Shown here piece by piece: positions 1-8,636 of a stretch of DNA of 64,000 nucleotides. This DNA is from Aureimonas glaciei (GTDB taxonomy: Bacteria > Pseudomonadota > Alphaproteobacteria > Rhizobiales > Rhizobiaceae): the NCBI RefSeq assembly GCF_014643375.1, contig NZ_BMJJ01000009.1, forward strand, positions 1 to 64,000, read 5' to 3'. The translations under genes were made by a program, and so were the position numbers. How positions within the stretch are numbered: position 1 is the first letter of the stretch; each line of letters begins with the position of its first letter. Below the pieces are notes generated by a model. That model saw only the letters and a list, made by a program, of their open reading frames with translations, searched no databases and was not told the DNA's origin.

Positions 1-164
1 GCCCTCTGCAAAAGAGAACAGCCTAACCACTGGCCGGATTTTACTCCGCCGCACTCGGCGTTATGCCGGCGCTCCTGTGGCCTGGTTTGTCACCGCCGTG
101 CACAGACGGCATAGATCGGGTGGCTCAGCGGCCTGCCCACTACGAGCAGTCCGTAGGAGGCAGT

Positions 165-539
165 ATGCCGGACAACGACAATTACAGCGGGGAAGAACCC
201 GGTGCGACGCGGATGGTAGGCGTCATAATCTGGGTTACGCTGATAGCTGTCTTGGTACCGTCTTCGCGCTCGAGATTTGGCCGTAACGGTGCAAGCAAAC
301 TTGTTCCGCCCTTATCGGCCCCCGCCCGCTGGCCTTCCGTCAGACGTGCGATGCTGCAGCTCCCGCTCGCCTTCAATTTCCTGAGAGGCCTGCGCCCAGA
401 ATTCGTGCTCTCGGCCTTGCGGGCGACCCGTCTGCTCCCACGGGTGGTATGCGCGGTCGCGAACTTTAGGCGTGTTATCAATCGTCATCGCCCACGCCCC
501 AATTTTGCTGCAGTGCAGCGAGCTTTCCTAAGCTCCTAA
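165..539 (+). CDS. Possible small membrane protein, probably frameshifted
   Basis: A good ribosome binding site (GTAGGAGG) precedes an ATG. The first 35 residues look real: a charged start followed by one hydrophobic segment (MVGVIIWVTLIAVL). After that the reading frame turns into arginine-rich sequence unlike a protein. In the -1 frame the segment continues naturally as GTVFALEIWP and stops at 286, so the original gene was probably about 40 codons and has lost its frame near 255. Nothing recognisable lies in 1-164 or in 290-577. Confidence 0.3.
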   Translation: MPDNDNYSGEEPGATRMVGVIIWVTLIAVLVPSSRSRFGRNGASKLVPPLSAPARWPSVRRAMLQLPLAFNFLRGLRPEFVLSALRATRLLPRVVCAVANFRRVINRHRPRPNFAAVQRAFLSS

Positions 540-577
540 TGTTAAACATTGAATTAGCGCACCAAGGACGAGCCGCA

Positions 578-772
578 ATGTCGACTGTAAGCTGGAAAGA
601 CGTGACCTTCACCGAGACCGCGGGCCCCATCTGCCGCGGGGATGTGACTCTCGATATCACCGAGGACCATATCGCCCGGTGGAAAGAGGACCCGGATGGT
701 CGCTACGCCGTGATGGCAGTGTCGGACTATGTTTCGCCCGTCGAGCTCGGCAAGTTCTACCCGAGCCTGTAA
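578..772 (+). CDS. Hypothetical protein, 64 aa
   Basis: A short acidic protein beginning MSTVSWKDVTF. An ATG 39 bases upstream is in frame, but the second one follows a purine-rich stretch (AAGGACGAG) and gives a better N-terminus. There is no signal peptide or membrane segment. I do not recognise the family. It stands alone, with the DUF1003 gene converging from the right. Confidence 0.5.
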   Translation: MSTVSWKDVTFTETAGPICRGDVTLDITEDHIARWKEDPDGRYAVMAVSDYVSPVELGKFYPSL

Positions 773-825
773 CAGCCTGAGCTAGATGGCGGACAGGCAT
801 CAGGGATACGCGCCGGACATTACGC

Positions 826-1377
826 TTAGGCCGAACGCTGTTGCTCGGCCTCGCTCAGGACATCGAGAACAGCCTCGGGCGCCACATCGTTCATGGTTTC
901 CTCCACTTCCTCATCCACGTCCGTGGTGATGCCGAGATGGTCTCGGATGGCGGCGACCATCTCGGTCAGCTTTGTCAGCTCATGTTCGGAAAGAAGGCTG
1001 ATCTGAAGGTCGAGATCGGCTCGCTTATCCTGCGCCGCCGCCGTCTGGTTCTGGCTGATGAGAACGAAGGTCGACAGGAAGATAGCCTCTACGGACGCCG
1101 CCATCGCCAAGATGACGAAAGACGGGTCGAAAGGCGGAAGGATCGGCAGAATGCCGAGATTGATCAAAATCCAGGAGCCGTAGAGCACAAGGTGGAGGTA
1201 CACGAAGCGCATGCTGCCGGTGAAGGAGGTAATTGCCCCCGCCACCTTCTCCTCCCGGCTTGCGGAAGCAGCTTCGTCCTCACGTCTTTTCTTCAGAACC
1301 GTAATGTTGCGCTGCAGAGACGCTGACAAGCCCTCTGGACCGGGCGGAGGAACAGTAGGTTCGGGCAAGGATCGCAC
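826..1377 (-). CDS. DUF1003 family membrane protein
   Basis: The 183-residue protein has a charged cytoplasmic N-terminus (about 1-50), two closely spaced membrane segments (about 58-105, with the motif LYGSWILINLG and a proline-rich turn before DPSFVILAMAASVEAIF), and a long acidic C-terminal tail. That layout and the NQ(T)AAAQDKRADLDLQ stretch after the second helix are characteristic of DUF1003. The biochemical role of the family is not established. Nearby stress-type genes (DUF892, ClpP-like) fit a stress role, but that is inference. Confidence 0.85.
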   Translation of the reverse strand: MRSLPEPTVPPPGPEGLSASLQRNITVLKKRREDEAASASREEKVAGAITSFTGSMRFVYLHLVLYGSWILINLGILPILPPFDPSFVILAMAASVEAIFLSTFVLISQNQTAAAQDKRADLDLQISLLSEHELTKLTEMVAAIRDHLGITTDVDEEVEETMNDVAPEAVLDVLSEAEQQRSA

Positions 1378-1564
1378 TCCTCAGGCACGGGTCGCGGACC
1401 GGGTGTGATCTCGCTTACGCTAAAGCCGGAAGCATAGATAAAGTTTCACCGACTGATTTTGCTCATGTTGAACATTGGACGATCTCGTACCTTTCGCTGC
1501 ACCATCTCCGATTTCAGGAACAGCAGCGACGCCGTTGTATTCAGTGCTGTACGAGCAACATAGA

Positions 1565-1660
1565 ATGCAGTACGAAGCAATGCCCGAAATTGAAATCGAC
1601 CTTCCTTCAACGGAAGCAGCAGCCAACGCTGTTCGCCAGTTGAATGGATCGGATGTTTGA
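1565..1660 (+). CDS. Possible short ORF coupled to the ClpP-like gene
   Basis: A 31-codon ORF (MQYEAMPEIEIDLPS...) whose stop overlaps the ATG of the next gene (TGATG at 1658-1662), an arrangement typical of translational coupling. There is also an in-frame TTG at 1475. I recognise no family, and a leader role is only a guess. Confidence 0.25.
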   Translation: MQYEAMPEIEIDLPSTEAAANAVRQLNGSDV

Positions 1661-2409
1661 TGGACGATCACCTGGCGCCCGGAACTTTTGGCGAGGCGGC
1701 GTTGCCGAGCCACCAGTCGATGCTGGTCGAGCCGAACATCCGCATCTACGGCTCTATCAGCGACGCTACCGTCTGGTATGTCCTCGAGCGCATCGAGGAA
1801 ATTCGTAAAAGCGATGCTCGCATTGTCCTGGAACTGACGACGCAGGGCGGCGACGCTGACGCGGCTTTGCGGATCGCTCTGGAGATCAAGCTCTTCCGAC
1901 AGCTGTACCGGCGCGAGACGCACTTTATCGGGAAGACGAACGTCATGTCCGCCGGCATTACGATCATGGCCGCCTTCCCGCGATCGTGCCGCTCCATGAC
2001 GGACGACACCCTCCTTCTCATCCATGAGCATCGAATGACTAAGACGATCCAGCTGGATGGGCCGATGGGCTCTAATCGCCAGATCCTGCAGGAGCAGCTC
2101 GCTCTCGTGGAGACTGCCATGCGGGTCGAGAAAAAGACGTTCGCGGAGCTTGCAGAGGGAAGCACGCTCTCTGCCGATGAGATCTTCGAGCGTGCAGTGG
2201 CCAATTTCTACCTGACTGCAGCCGAAGCCAAGGAACTCGGGCTGATCGCCTCGGTCATTCCATCTGTGCCGTCATCTGGTCAGGAGGTTTCCGTGAGTAG
2301 ACAGCGCCAAGACCACTGGCAATTCCCCGAGGATTCCGGCGAGGACGAGGTCACTTACCTCGGCAACGTGAGATCGGTGCCGAGAACGGAAGGGCGGCCT
2401 CCGCTGTGA
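1660..2409 (+). CDS. ClpP/crotonase-fold serine peptidase
   Basis: A 249-residue ClpP-type protease subunit. The fold signatures are in order: an N-terminal RIYGSI strand, the oxyanion-hole stretch TTQGGDADAAL near residue 63, the nucleophile region KTNVMSAGITIMAAF near 95 (Ser in place of the usual ASMG context), LLIHEH with the catalytic His near 120, and a C-terminal acidic tail. The usual ClpP is about 195-210 residues; the extra 40 at the C-terminus are polar and not conserved in the family as I know it. ATG 1660 is preferred to TTG 1657. It may be a stand-alone stress peptidase and not the housekeeping ClpP. Confidence 0.75.
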   Translation: MDDHLAPGTFGEAALPSHQSMLVEPNIRIYGSISDATVWYVLERIEEIRKSDARIVLELTTQGGDADAALRIALEIKLFRQLYRRETHFIGKTNVMSAGITIMAAFPRSCRSMTDDTLLLIHEHRMTKTIQLDGPMGSNRQILQEQLALVETAMRVEKKTFAELAEGSTLSADEIFERAVANFYLTAAEAKELGLIASVIPSVPSSGQEVSVSRQRQDHWQFPEDSGEDEVTYLGNVRSVPRTEGRPPL

Positions 2410-2523
2410 GGCAACCTCCGTCGCACTTCCCCGAGCACCTGACGGTTTTCGAGATCCACGAGTTCCGGCGGATGAGGACTGGCTTCCGCAGACGACAAGT
2501 CCTGATTGAGAGACGGCTCGTAG

Positions 2524-2565
2524 AGGCCTGGGCGCGGGCTCTGCCGCCCCCAGGCCTTCGTTTTT
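2524..2565. terminator. Bidirectional intrinsic terminator
   Basis: A 9-bp stem (AGGCCTGGG at 2524-2532 with CCCAGGCCT at 2549-2557) is followed by TCGTTTTT. It lies between the convergent ends of the ClpP-like and DUF892 genes and overlaps the stop codon of the latter. Confidence 0.8.
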
Positions 2566-3056
2566 CAGTTGGTAGCTTCTGCGTTCACCGACGTCTCGGC
2601 GAGATCGGAGAGGATGTCGTCGGTATTCTCCTCCTCGATCAGCGTCTCCTTCAGGAGACCTGCTACATCCTCAAGGCCGAGTTGGACGGCCCAGGTGTAG
2701 AGCGTGCCGTATCTCGTGATCTCGTAGTGCTCCACCGCCTGGGCCGCCGCGATGATGCCAGCGTCGAGCGCAGCGGAGCCAGCGAACTCCTCCATAACTT
2801 CATCGCCCTCGCCGATGATGCCGAGGATCGCCTTGCACTCCACGCCTTCGGGCTTCGCATCGACGAGGCCAAAGACCTGCTCGAGGCGCTGGATCTGCCC
2901 GCTCGTCTCATCAAGATGTATGCCGAGGGCAGCCTTGAGGTCCGTCGATGTCGCGGCTTCCATCATCTTCGGCAACGCCTTCAGGATAGCTTTCTCCGCG
3001 AAGTACGTGTCCTTGAGCTGATGCAGGAAGAGGTCGCTGAGGGTCTTGTCTACCAT
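2565..3056 (-). CDS. DUF892 ferritin-like protein (YciE/YciF type)
   Basis: The 163 residues match the DUF892 four-helix ferritin-like fold: LSDLFLHQLKDTYFAEKAI at the start, HLDETSGQIQRLEQVF in helix 2, and the C-terminal EHYEITRYGTLYTWAVQLG with EEENTDDIL. The repeated E...H and E..H pairs are the putative metal ligands. Proteins of this group are induced by general or osmotic stress in many proteobacteria. A strong ribosome binding site (GGAACGGAAC) lies just upstream. It is apparently monocistronic. Confidence 0.9.
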   Translation of the reverse strand: MVDKTLSDLFLHQLKDTYFAEKAILKALPKMMEAATSTDLKAALGIHLDETSGQIQRLEQVFGLVDAKPEGVECKAILGIIGEGDEVMEEFAGSAALDAGIIAAAQAVEHYEITRYGTLYTWAVQLGLEDVAGLLKETLIEEENTDDILSDLAETSVNAEATN

Positions 3057-3328
3057 GGTCGTTCCGTTCCGGTGCTGAGAGAGAGACTAAAATGGCGGGA
3101 GCGAGAGCATCTACGGGTTGATCTAGCTGCCATTCGCTGGTCGTCGAACACTGGAGACGTCCCGCAACGGGAAATGTTCCTGAAGGACCGTCAGGTTGCC
3201 ATGGCCTCGTCTATCTGGGCCCAGTGCTTGTCGAACACCACCCGTGGGCAGGACCTCCCTGCACCGGAGCGACGGGTGCAGAAACGTCTTCGGACGAACC
3301 CTGAACTCCCTTTGGCCTGCCGCAAGAT

Positions 3329-4306
3329 TTAGCCGGTCGCCGCCGCTACCGACAGGTAACTGAGTGACCCCAAACCGCCGCCGCGCCCGCACAGATCCGG
3401 CAACTGGCCTGCCCCGGACGGTCGTCCGAAGAGGAAGCCCTGCCCGATGTCGCAGCCCCGGGCGCGCAGATACTCGGCCTGCTGAAGCGTCTCCACGCCT
3501 TCCGCCACCGTGGTGATGCCAAGGCTGCGCGCCATCTGAAGCACGGCGTCCACGACTGCGGATCCCGAGCAGGCATCGCTTCCGATCGGGGACACGAAGG
3601 ACCGGTCGATCTTCAAAACGTCGACGGGAAACTGCTGGAGGTGGGTGAGAGAGGCGTAGCCCGTGCCGAAGTCGTCCAGGGCGATCGTCACGCCTTCCCG
3701 AAGGGTCCCGAGCATGCGTACGATCCTCTCCGCATTGTGGCCGATGAAGACCGACTCTGTGACCTCGAGTTCGAAACGGCTCGGCAGGAGATCGGCCGCC
3801 GAAATGTAGCCCAGCATACGCTCGGCAAAGTCGCCCTGCCGAAAGTCGGGCGCCGAGGCATTGAAGGCAATCCGGCCGTAGGCCACTCCTTTGCTCTTCC
3901 AACGCGAGCAGTCGCGCATGATGCTCTCGAGCATACGATTGGTTATGCGTGTCGAGAGCTCAACATCCTCGAATGCTGCGGCGATGCTGCCGGGTGACTG
4001 AATCTCGCCCTCCGGCGAGCGCCAGCGCAGGAGCGCTTCGAAGCCGCCGACCTTCCCGGTCTTCAGGCAGAGTTTGGGCTGGTAGAAGGGAAGCACCCGG
4101 TCACCGTTGAGCGCCTGCCTCGCGTTAGAGAGCATCGCTCCCCGGATCACCGATGCCTGCCGCATGTCGGTTAACGCCGTGGGGACGCGGTCCGAGGTTT
4201 CAACGGGGCACCAGCGTCGACTTGAAGACGAGCTTAGCCCTGCACGAGCGGGTCTAGCCAATCGTAAGTCGTGTTGGACGTCGGGGATTTTCGCGGCGGC
4301 ACTCAC
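3329..4306 (-). CDS. EAL-domain cyclic-di-GMP phosphodiesterase
   Basis: A single EAL domain (about residues 70-310) that would hydrolyse c-di-GMP to pGpG. All catalytic motifs are visible: EALLRW, the FNAS asparagine, EVTES, DDFGTGYAS, LKIDRSF, AEGVET and QGFLF, so the enzyme should be active. The first 45 residues are serine/arginine-rich and unlike any sensor domain. An internal start at 4165 (MRQASVIRG) would give a cleaner protein. No GGDEF or membrane segment is attached. Confidence 0.85.
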   Translation of the reverse strand: MSAAAKIPDVQHDLRLARPARAGLSSSSSRRWCPVETSDRVPTALTDMRQASVIRGAMLSNARQALNGDRVLPFYQPKLCLKTGKVGGFEALLRWRSPEGEIQSPGSIAAAFEDVELSTRITNRMLESIMRDCSRWKSKGVAYGRIAFNASAPDFRQGDFAERMLGYISAADLLPSRFELEVTESVFIGHNAERIVRMLGTLREGVTIALDDFGTGYASLTHLQQFPVDVLKIDRSFVSPIGSDACSGSAVVDAVLQMARSLGITTVAEGVETLQQAEYLRARGCDIGQGFLFGRPSGAGQLPDLCGRGGGLGSLSYLSVAAATG

Positions 4307-4318
4307 GCCAATGTGAAG

Positions 4319-4352
4319 TTGACACGCTTTGTCATGTTTCCTACGGCCGGGA
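4319..4352 (+). promoter_or_regulatory. Candidate iron-responsive operator and promoter
   Basis: At 4320-4334 there is a perfect palindrome TGACA-CGCTT-TGTCA, which fits TGA-N9-TCA, the IRO box bound by the iron-sulfur regulator RirA in rhizobia. It overlaps a TTGACA -35 element (4319-4324). It lies about 75 bases before the TonB receptor gene, as expected for iron repression of the uptake operon. The assignment to RirA is inference from the motif and the context. Confidence 0.5.
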
Positions 4353-4410
4353 GGCGGGGTTGTCGTGCAAGCGGAATCTCCTTTTCATTCCAGCGTTCTG
4401 AGGGGATCGT

Positions 4411-6585
4411 ATGTCATCCAGACGAAGTGCATTAGACGCATCGCGAGCCCGCGTGGCTTTGGCAGCGGTTTCGATGATGGCCTTGATGGGTGGAAGCGCC
4501 ATCGCTCAATCCGCAGCAACTGACGCGCCCCCCGTAGATGAGACCACTGCGGCAGGCTCCCCCTTCGACGAGACCGACGCCATCGTTCTTGATGAGGTCG
4601 TGTTGACCGCCGCTGGCTTCGAGCAAAGCGTCGCCGATGCTCCCGCGAGCGTTTCCGTCATCACCCGGGAGGATCTCGACCGGGGTCAGTTCCGCGACCT
4701 CACGGACGCGCTGCGCAATGTGCAGGGCGTTTCGGTGACGGGCGTCGCGCAGGAGAAGGACATCTCCATCCGCGGCCTGCCCGGTCAGTACACGCTGATC
4801 CTGGTCGACGGCGTGCGGCAGACCACGCGGGATTCCCGGCCGAACGGCTCCGCCGGATTCGAGCAGAGCTTCATCCCGCCGCTCAACGCCATCGAGCGCA
4901 TCGAGGTGCTGCGCGGTCCGGCCTCGACGCTGTACGGCTCCGACGCCGTCGGCGGCGTCATCAACATCATCACCCGCGCCGTCGCAGCCTCGCCGACCGG
5001 ATCGCTGACGCTGGAAGGCACCGCACAGGGTGACAGCCGCTTCGGCAATTCCGCGCAGGCGCAGTTCTACGCCGGCACGCCGCTGATATCCGACATGCTC
5101 GGCCTCCAGGTCTGGGGCCGGACCTACAAGCGGAGCGAGGACGAGATCGCATCGGGCAATGCCGCGGCAAAAGATGGCGACTTCACCGCTCGCCTGACCT
5201 TCGCTCCGTCCACTGACCACCGCTTCTTCCTAGAGGGCGGCATCAGCCGGCTGGAAAAGACGGTGAGTTCCGAGCACACCCAGGCGGAGGGCACGCTGGA
5301 TCGTGTTACCGACAACGACCGGGACCATGTCCGGGCGAACTACGACGGGACGTTCGATTGGGGCACCGTGAACGCTTCGGTGCAGCGCGAATGGGGCGAG
5401 CGCACGAACTACAACGAAGACGCGCTCCGGGACCGCTTCATCGAGGATCTCCGTTCGCCCGAAGTCATCAACACCGTGGCCGACTTCAAGACGGTGGTGC
5501 CTTTCGACCTATGGGGCGGGCATACGCTCTCCACTGGCGCGCAGTATCTCGGTTCCAAGCTGATCGACCAGAACCCCGGTCGGCGCACCGGTGAGGACGA
5601 AGAGTTCGGCGTCGACCAGTACGCGCTGTTCGCCGAGGATGCCTGGGCGATCACCGAGACTTTCACGCTCACCGGCGGCGTCCGGATGGACTACCACGAG
5701 ATCTACGAGCTGAACCTGTCGCCGCGGCTGTACGGCGTTTATCGGCCGACCGAGAACTGGACGGTGAAGGGCGGCGTCTCGACCGGCTTCCGTGCCCCGG
5801 ACATCCGCTCCATTGCGCCCGACTACGCTTACACGACGGGTGGCGGGGGCTGCTATTACGGCCCTGCGTCGCAGCTCGGCAGTCGCAGCCCATGCGGCGT
5901 GATCGTCTCGAACGAGGAACTCGATCCGGAAACGTCGACCAATTTCGAGGCTGCCGTTCTTTACGACGACCTCGCCGGCTTCAAGGCAGGCGCCACGCTG
6001 TTCTACACCGACTTCCAGGACAAGATCGACAACGACCGCGTCCTCAACGCCGACGGCTCCTTCGCCCGCTGGGACCTCGATCCGAACTACACCCTGTTTC
6101 GCGTATTCAATATCGACTCGGCCGTCATTCGCGGCGCCGAACTGACCCTTGGTTTCGACCCGCTCGACAGCGTCTCACTGCTGGCCAGCTACACCTATAC
6201 CGACTCCGAGCAGCAGAGCGGCGACTACGAAGGCTTCCCGCTGACGCGGACCCCGGAGCATGCCGCCAACGTTCGCGTGGACTGGCGCACCCCGGTCGAG
6301 GGACTCACCGCCTTCGCCGCGGGCTTCTACGAAGGCGAGCAGACCAATGCCGGCCTGCGGGTCGGCACGTCCGGATCTCCCGTCTACAACGATGCCGGTG
6401 CGGTCGTGGCCCGGCGCTACGACGGCTATTTCACCGCCGATCTCGGGGCAAGCTACGAGATCAGCGAGAACCTCAAGCTGAACGGTGCGGTCTACAACCT
6501 CTTCGACAAGGAGGTCATGCCGGACGACTACAACACCGTAGTGGAAGGCCGCCGCTTCTGGGCGAGCCTCAACGCCAGCTTCTAA
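4411..6585 (+). CDS. TonB-dependent siderophore receptor
   Basis: A 724-residue outer-membrane receptor. It has a signal peptide (cleavage near AIAQ-SA, residue 33), a TonB-box-like stretch (DEVVLTAAG), a plug domain of about 130 residues with the IRGL and VLRGPASTLYGSDAVGGVINI signatures, a 22-strand barrel and a terminal phenylalanine. The plug motif FEQSFIPPLNAIERIEVLRGP is shared with FepA/IrgA/VctA-type catecholate receptors, which suggests a catecholate siderophore; the substrate is not certain. It heads the uptake operon, with 54 bases before the binding-protein gene. Confidence 0.93.
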   Translation: MSSRRSALDASRARVALAAVSMMALMGGSAIAQSAATDAPPVDETTAAGSPFDETDAIVLDEVVLTAAGFEQSVADAPASVSVITREDLDRGQFRDLTDALRNVQGVSVTGVAQEKDISIRGLPGQYTLILVDGVRQTTRDSRPNGSAGFEQSFIPPLNAIERIEVLRGPASTLYGSDAVGGVINIITRAVAASPTGSLTLEGTAQGDSRFGNSAQAQFYAGTPLISDMLGLQVWGRTYKRSEDEIASGNAAAKDGDFTARLTFAPSTDHRFFLEGGISRLEKTVSSEHTQAEGTLDRVTDNDRDHVRANYDGTFDWGTVNASVQREWGERTNYNEDALRDRFIEDLRSPEVINTVADFKTVVPFDLWGGHTLSTGAQYLGSKLIDQNPGRRTGEDEEFGVDQYALFAEDAWAITETFTLTGGVRMDYHEIYELNLSPRLYGVYRPTENWTVKGGVSTGFRAPDIRSIAPDYAYTTGGGGCYYGPASQLGSRSPCGVIVSNEELDPETSTNFEAAVLYDDLAGFKAGATLFYTDFQDKIDNDRVLNADGSFARWDLDPNYTLFRVFNIDSAVIRGAELTLGFDPLDSVSLLASYTYTDSEQQSGDYEGFPLTRTPEHAANVRVDWRTPVEGLTAFAAGFYEGEQTNAGLRVGTSGSPVYNDAGAVVARRYDGYFTADLGASYEISENLKLNGAVYNLFDKEVMPDDYNTVVEGRRFWASLNASF

Positions 6586-6639
6586 CCGTCCTGATCGTCC
6601 CGGGCATGTGAGCCCACGACAAATCCCCGAAGGATCCCC

Positions 6640-7575
6640 ATGTCGACCCACCGCAACATACGAAACACGCTGTTTGCAGCGATCGCAGCCGTCTTCGCCG
6701 CCACCCCACTGCCCGCTTGGGCGCAGGCGGATGGCCCGATGTCCATTGCCCACGCCAAGGGCGACACGGACCTCGCGGCAAGGCCGGAGAAGGTGATCGT
6801 GTTCGATCTCGCTTCGCTGGATACGCTGTCGACGCTCGGTGTCGCCGTCGCCGGCGTACCCGCCGGACCAAAACCGCCGGTCCTGGCCAGGTATGCGGGC
6901 TCGGACTATGCCAAAGTGGGCTCCTTGTTCGAGCCCGACTATGAGGCTTTGAACGCCGCCGAACCCGACCTCGTCATCGTCGGTGGGCGCTCCGGCTCGA
7001 AATACGCCGAGGTCGCCAAGATGGCGCCGACGATCGACCTGACGGTCGATCCGAAGAACTATCTCGCCAGCATGAAACGCAATGCCGAGACACTGGGCCG
7101 GATTTTCGGGAAGCAGACCGAGGTCTCTGAACGGCTCGCCAAGCTCGATGCCTCGATCGCCGAGCTCAAAGGAAAATCGGCCAGTGCCGGGACCGGGTTG
7201 ATCGTTCTGACCACCGGTGGCAAGATGAGTGCCTATGGACCGGGTTCCCGCTTCGGCATGTTGCATGACGAGTTCGGCGTGACGCCGGCGGTCGCCGATC
7301 TCACGCCGGGCAATCACGGCCAGTCCATCTCCTTCGAGTTTATCCAGAAGACCGATCCCGACTGGTTGTTCGTGCTCGACCGCGATGCTGCGATCGGACG
7401 CGAGGGCGAGGCAGCTTCGAAGTTGCTGGACAATGACCTGGTCGGGCAGACCAAGGCCTGGAAGAGCGGGCAGGTCGTGTATCTCGATGCTGCAAGCTGG
7501 TATCTCGTCGGCGGCGGTCTGACGACCATGCAGATGATCGTGGACCAGATCAGTGAAGCGCTGACCAAGGCCTGA
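6640..7575 (+). CDS. Siderophore ABC transporter substrate-binding protein
   Basis: A 311-residue periplasmic binding protein with a signal peptide ending LPAWAQA (about residue 29). It has the two-lobed BtuF/FhuD-like fold: RPEKVIVFDLASLDTLSTLG in lobe 1, EALNAAEPDLVIVGGR in the hinge region and DPDWLFVLDRD in lobe 2. Similarity is closest to the FatB/CeuE/YclQ type, which bind catecholate or petrobactin-like ferric siderophores. The stop overlaps the first permease start, as in a coupled operon. Confidence 0.93.
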   Translation: MSTHRNIRNTLFAAIAAVFAATPLPAWAQADGPMSIAHAKGDTDLAARPEKVIVFDLASLDTLSTLGVAVAGVPAGPKPPVLARYAGSDYAKVGSLFEPDYEALNAAEPDLVIVGGRSGSKYAEVAKMAPTIDLTVDPKNYLASMKRNAETLGRIFGKQTEVSERLAKLDASIAELKGKSASAGTGLIVLTTGGKMSAYGPGSRFGMLHDEFGVTPAVADLTPGNHGQSISFEFIQKTDPDWLFVLDRDAAIGREGEAASKLLDNDLVGQTKAWKSGQVVYLDAASWYLVGGGLTTMQMIVDQISEALTKA

Positions 7576-8636
7576 TGCCACTGCGCAAGACACAGCTCGC
7601 CCCTGTCATCGACCCGGAAAGGCCCGAGCCCCGTCCCGCCGGCCTTTCCGGGTCGAGCCGTTCTGCAACGCGCCGTTTTTGGCTTGGCGGCGGCTTTCTC
7701 TGCGTTCTCCTGCTGGGATTGGTCAGCCTTCTCATCGGCGTCTCCGACTTTTCGCCCGCGGCGCTCCTGTCCGGCGGTGACGCCGCGGCGTCGCTGCATC
7801 TCCTGCTCGTCAGCCGGTTGCCACGCACGCTCGCGCTGGTGCTGGCCGGAAGCGGCATGGCGATCGCCGGCCTCCTGATGCAGATGCTCGCCCGCAACCG
7901 CTTCGTCGAGCCATCCACCGCCGGCACGGTGGAGTCGGCAACGCTCGGCATCCTCGTGGTCAGCCTGCTCGCACCCGGCCTGCCGGTCATCGCCAAGATG
8001 CTGGTCGCCGCCCTTTTCGCGCTTGCCGGAACCGGGCTGTTCCTTGCCATCCTCCGACGGCTTCCGCACCGCTCGTCCCTCGTCGTGCCGCTGGTCGGTC
8101 TGATGCTGGGTGGCGTCATCAGTGCCGTGGTGAGTTTCTTCGCCTATCACTTCGACATGATGCAGTCGCTCGGCGCCTGGACGACGGGCGACTTCTCCGG
8201 CGTGCTCCGCGGCCGCTACGAGCTGTTGTGGATCGCCTTCGCGCTGACCGGCCTCGCCTATGTCGCCGCCGACCGCTTCACCGTCGCCGGCCTTGGCGAG
8301 GACTTTGCCACCAGTCTCGGCCTAAACTATCGCAAGGTGCTGGCGCTGGGTCTCGTCATCGTCGCCATGGTCACGGCCGTCGTGGTCGTCAGCGTCGGCA
8401 GCATTCCGTTCCTCGGGCTGATCGTGCCGAACGTCGTCAGCCTTATCATGGGCGACAATGTCAGGCGGTCGCTTCCCTTCGTCGCCCTTCTCGGCGCCGG
8501 CTTCGTTCTCGCCTGCGACATCCTCGGGCGGCTGGTGCGCTATCCCTACGAGATCCCGATCGGCACGGTGATGGGCATCATCGGCAGCGGCCTGTTCCTT
8601 TACCTCCTCCTGCGGAAACAGGCCCGTGCCGCCTAG
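7575..8636 (+). CDS. FecCD-family siderophore permease, subunit 1
   Basis: A 353-residue inner-membrane permease with about 9-10 hydrophobic helices. Family signatures include RLPRTLALVLAGSGMAIAGLLMQ in the N-terminal half, SIPFLGLIVPNVVSLIMG and the closing EIPIGTVMGIIGSGLFLYLLLR. The first 40 residues form a polar leader before helix 1. The ATG overlaps the previous stop (TGATG) and the last residues overlap the next GTG by 11 bases. Confidence 0.93.
   Translation: MPLRKTQLAPVIDPERPEPRPAGLSGSSRSATRRFWLGGGFLCVLLLGLVSLLIGVSDFSPAALLSGGDAAASLHLLLVSRLPRTLALVLAGSGMAIAGLLMQMLARNRFVEPSTAGTVESATLGILVVSLLAPGLPVIAKMLVAALFALAGTGLFLAILRRLPHRSSLVVPLVGLMLGGVISAVVSFFAYHFDMMQSLGAWTTGDFSGVLRGRYELLWIAFALTGLAYVAADRFTVAGLGEDFATSLGLNYRKVLALGLVIVAMVTAVVVVSVGSIPFLGLIVPNVVSLIMGDNVRRSLPFVALLGAGFVLACDILGRLVRYPYEIPIGTVMGIIGSGLFLYLLLRKQARAA

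Noticed and set aside
1420-2031. 203-codon leftward frame opposite the ClpP-like gene
   Set aside because: No domain, and the opposite strand has an obvious protease.
6175-7593. Long leftward open frame opposite the siderophore receptor and binding protein
   Set aside because: It is antisense to two clear genes, has no start signal, and its protein is His/Arg-rich without any domain.
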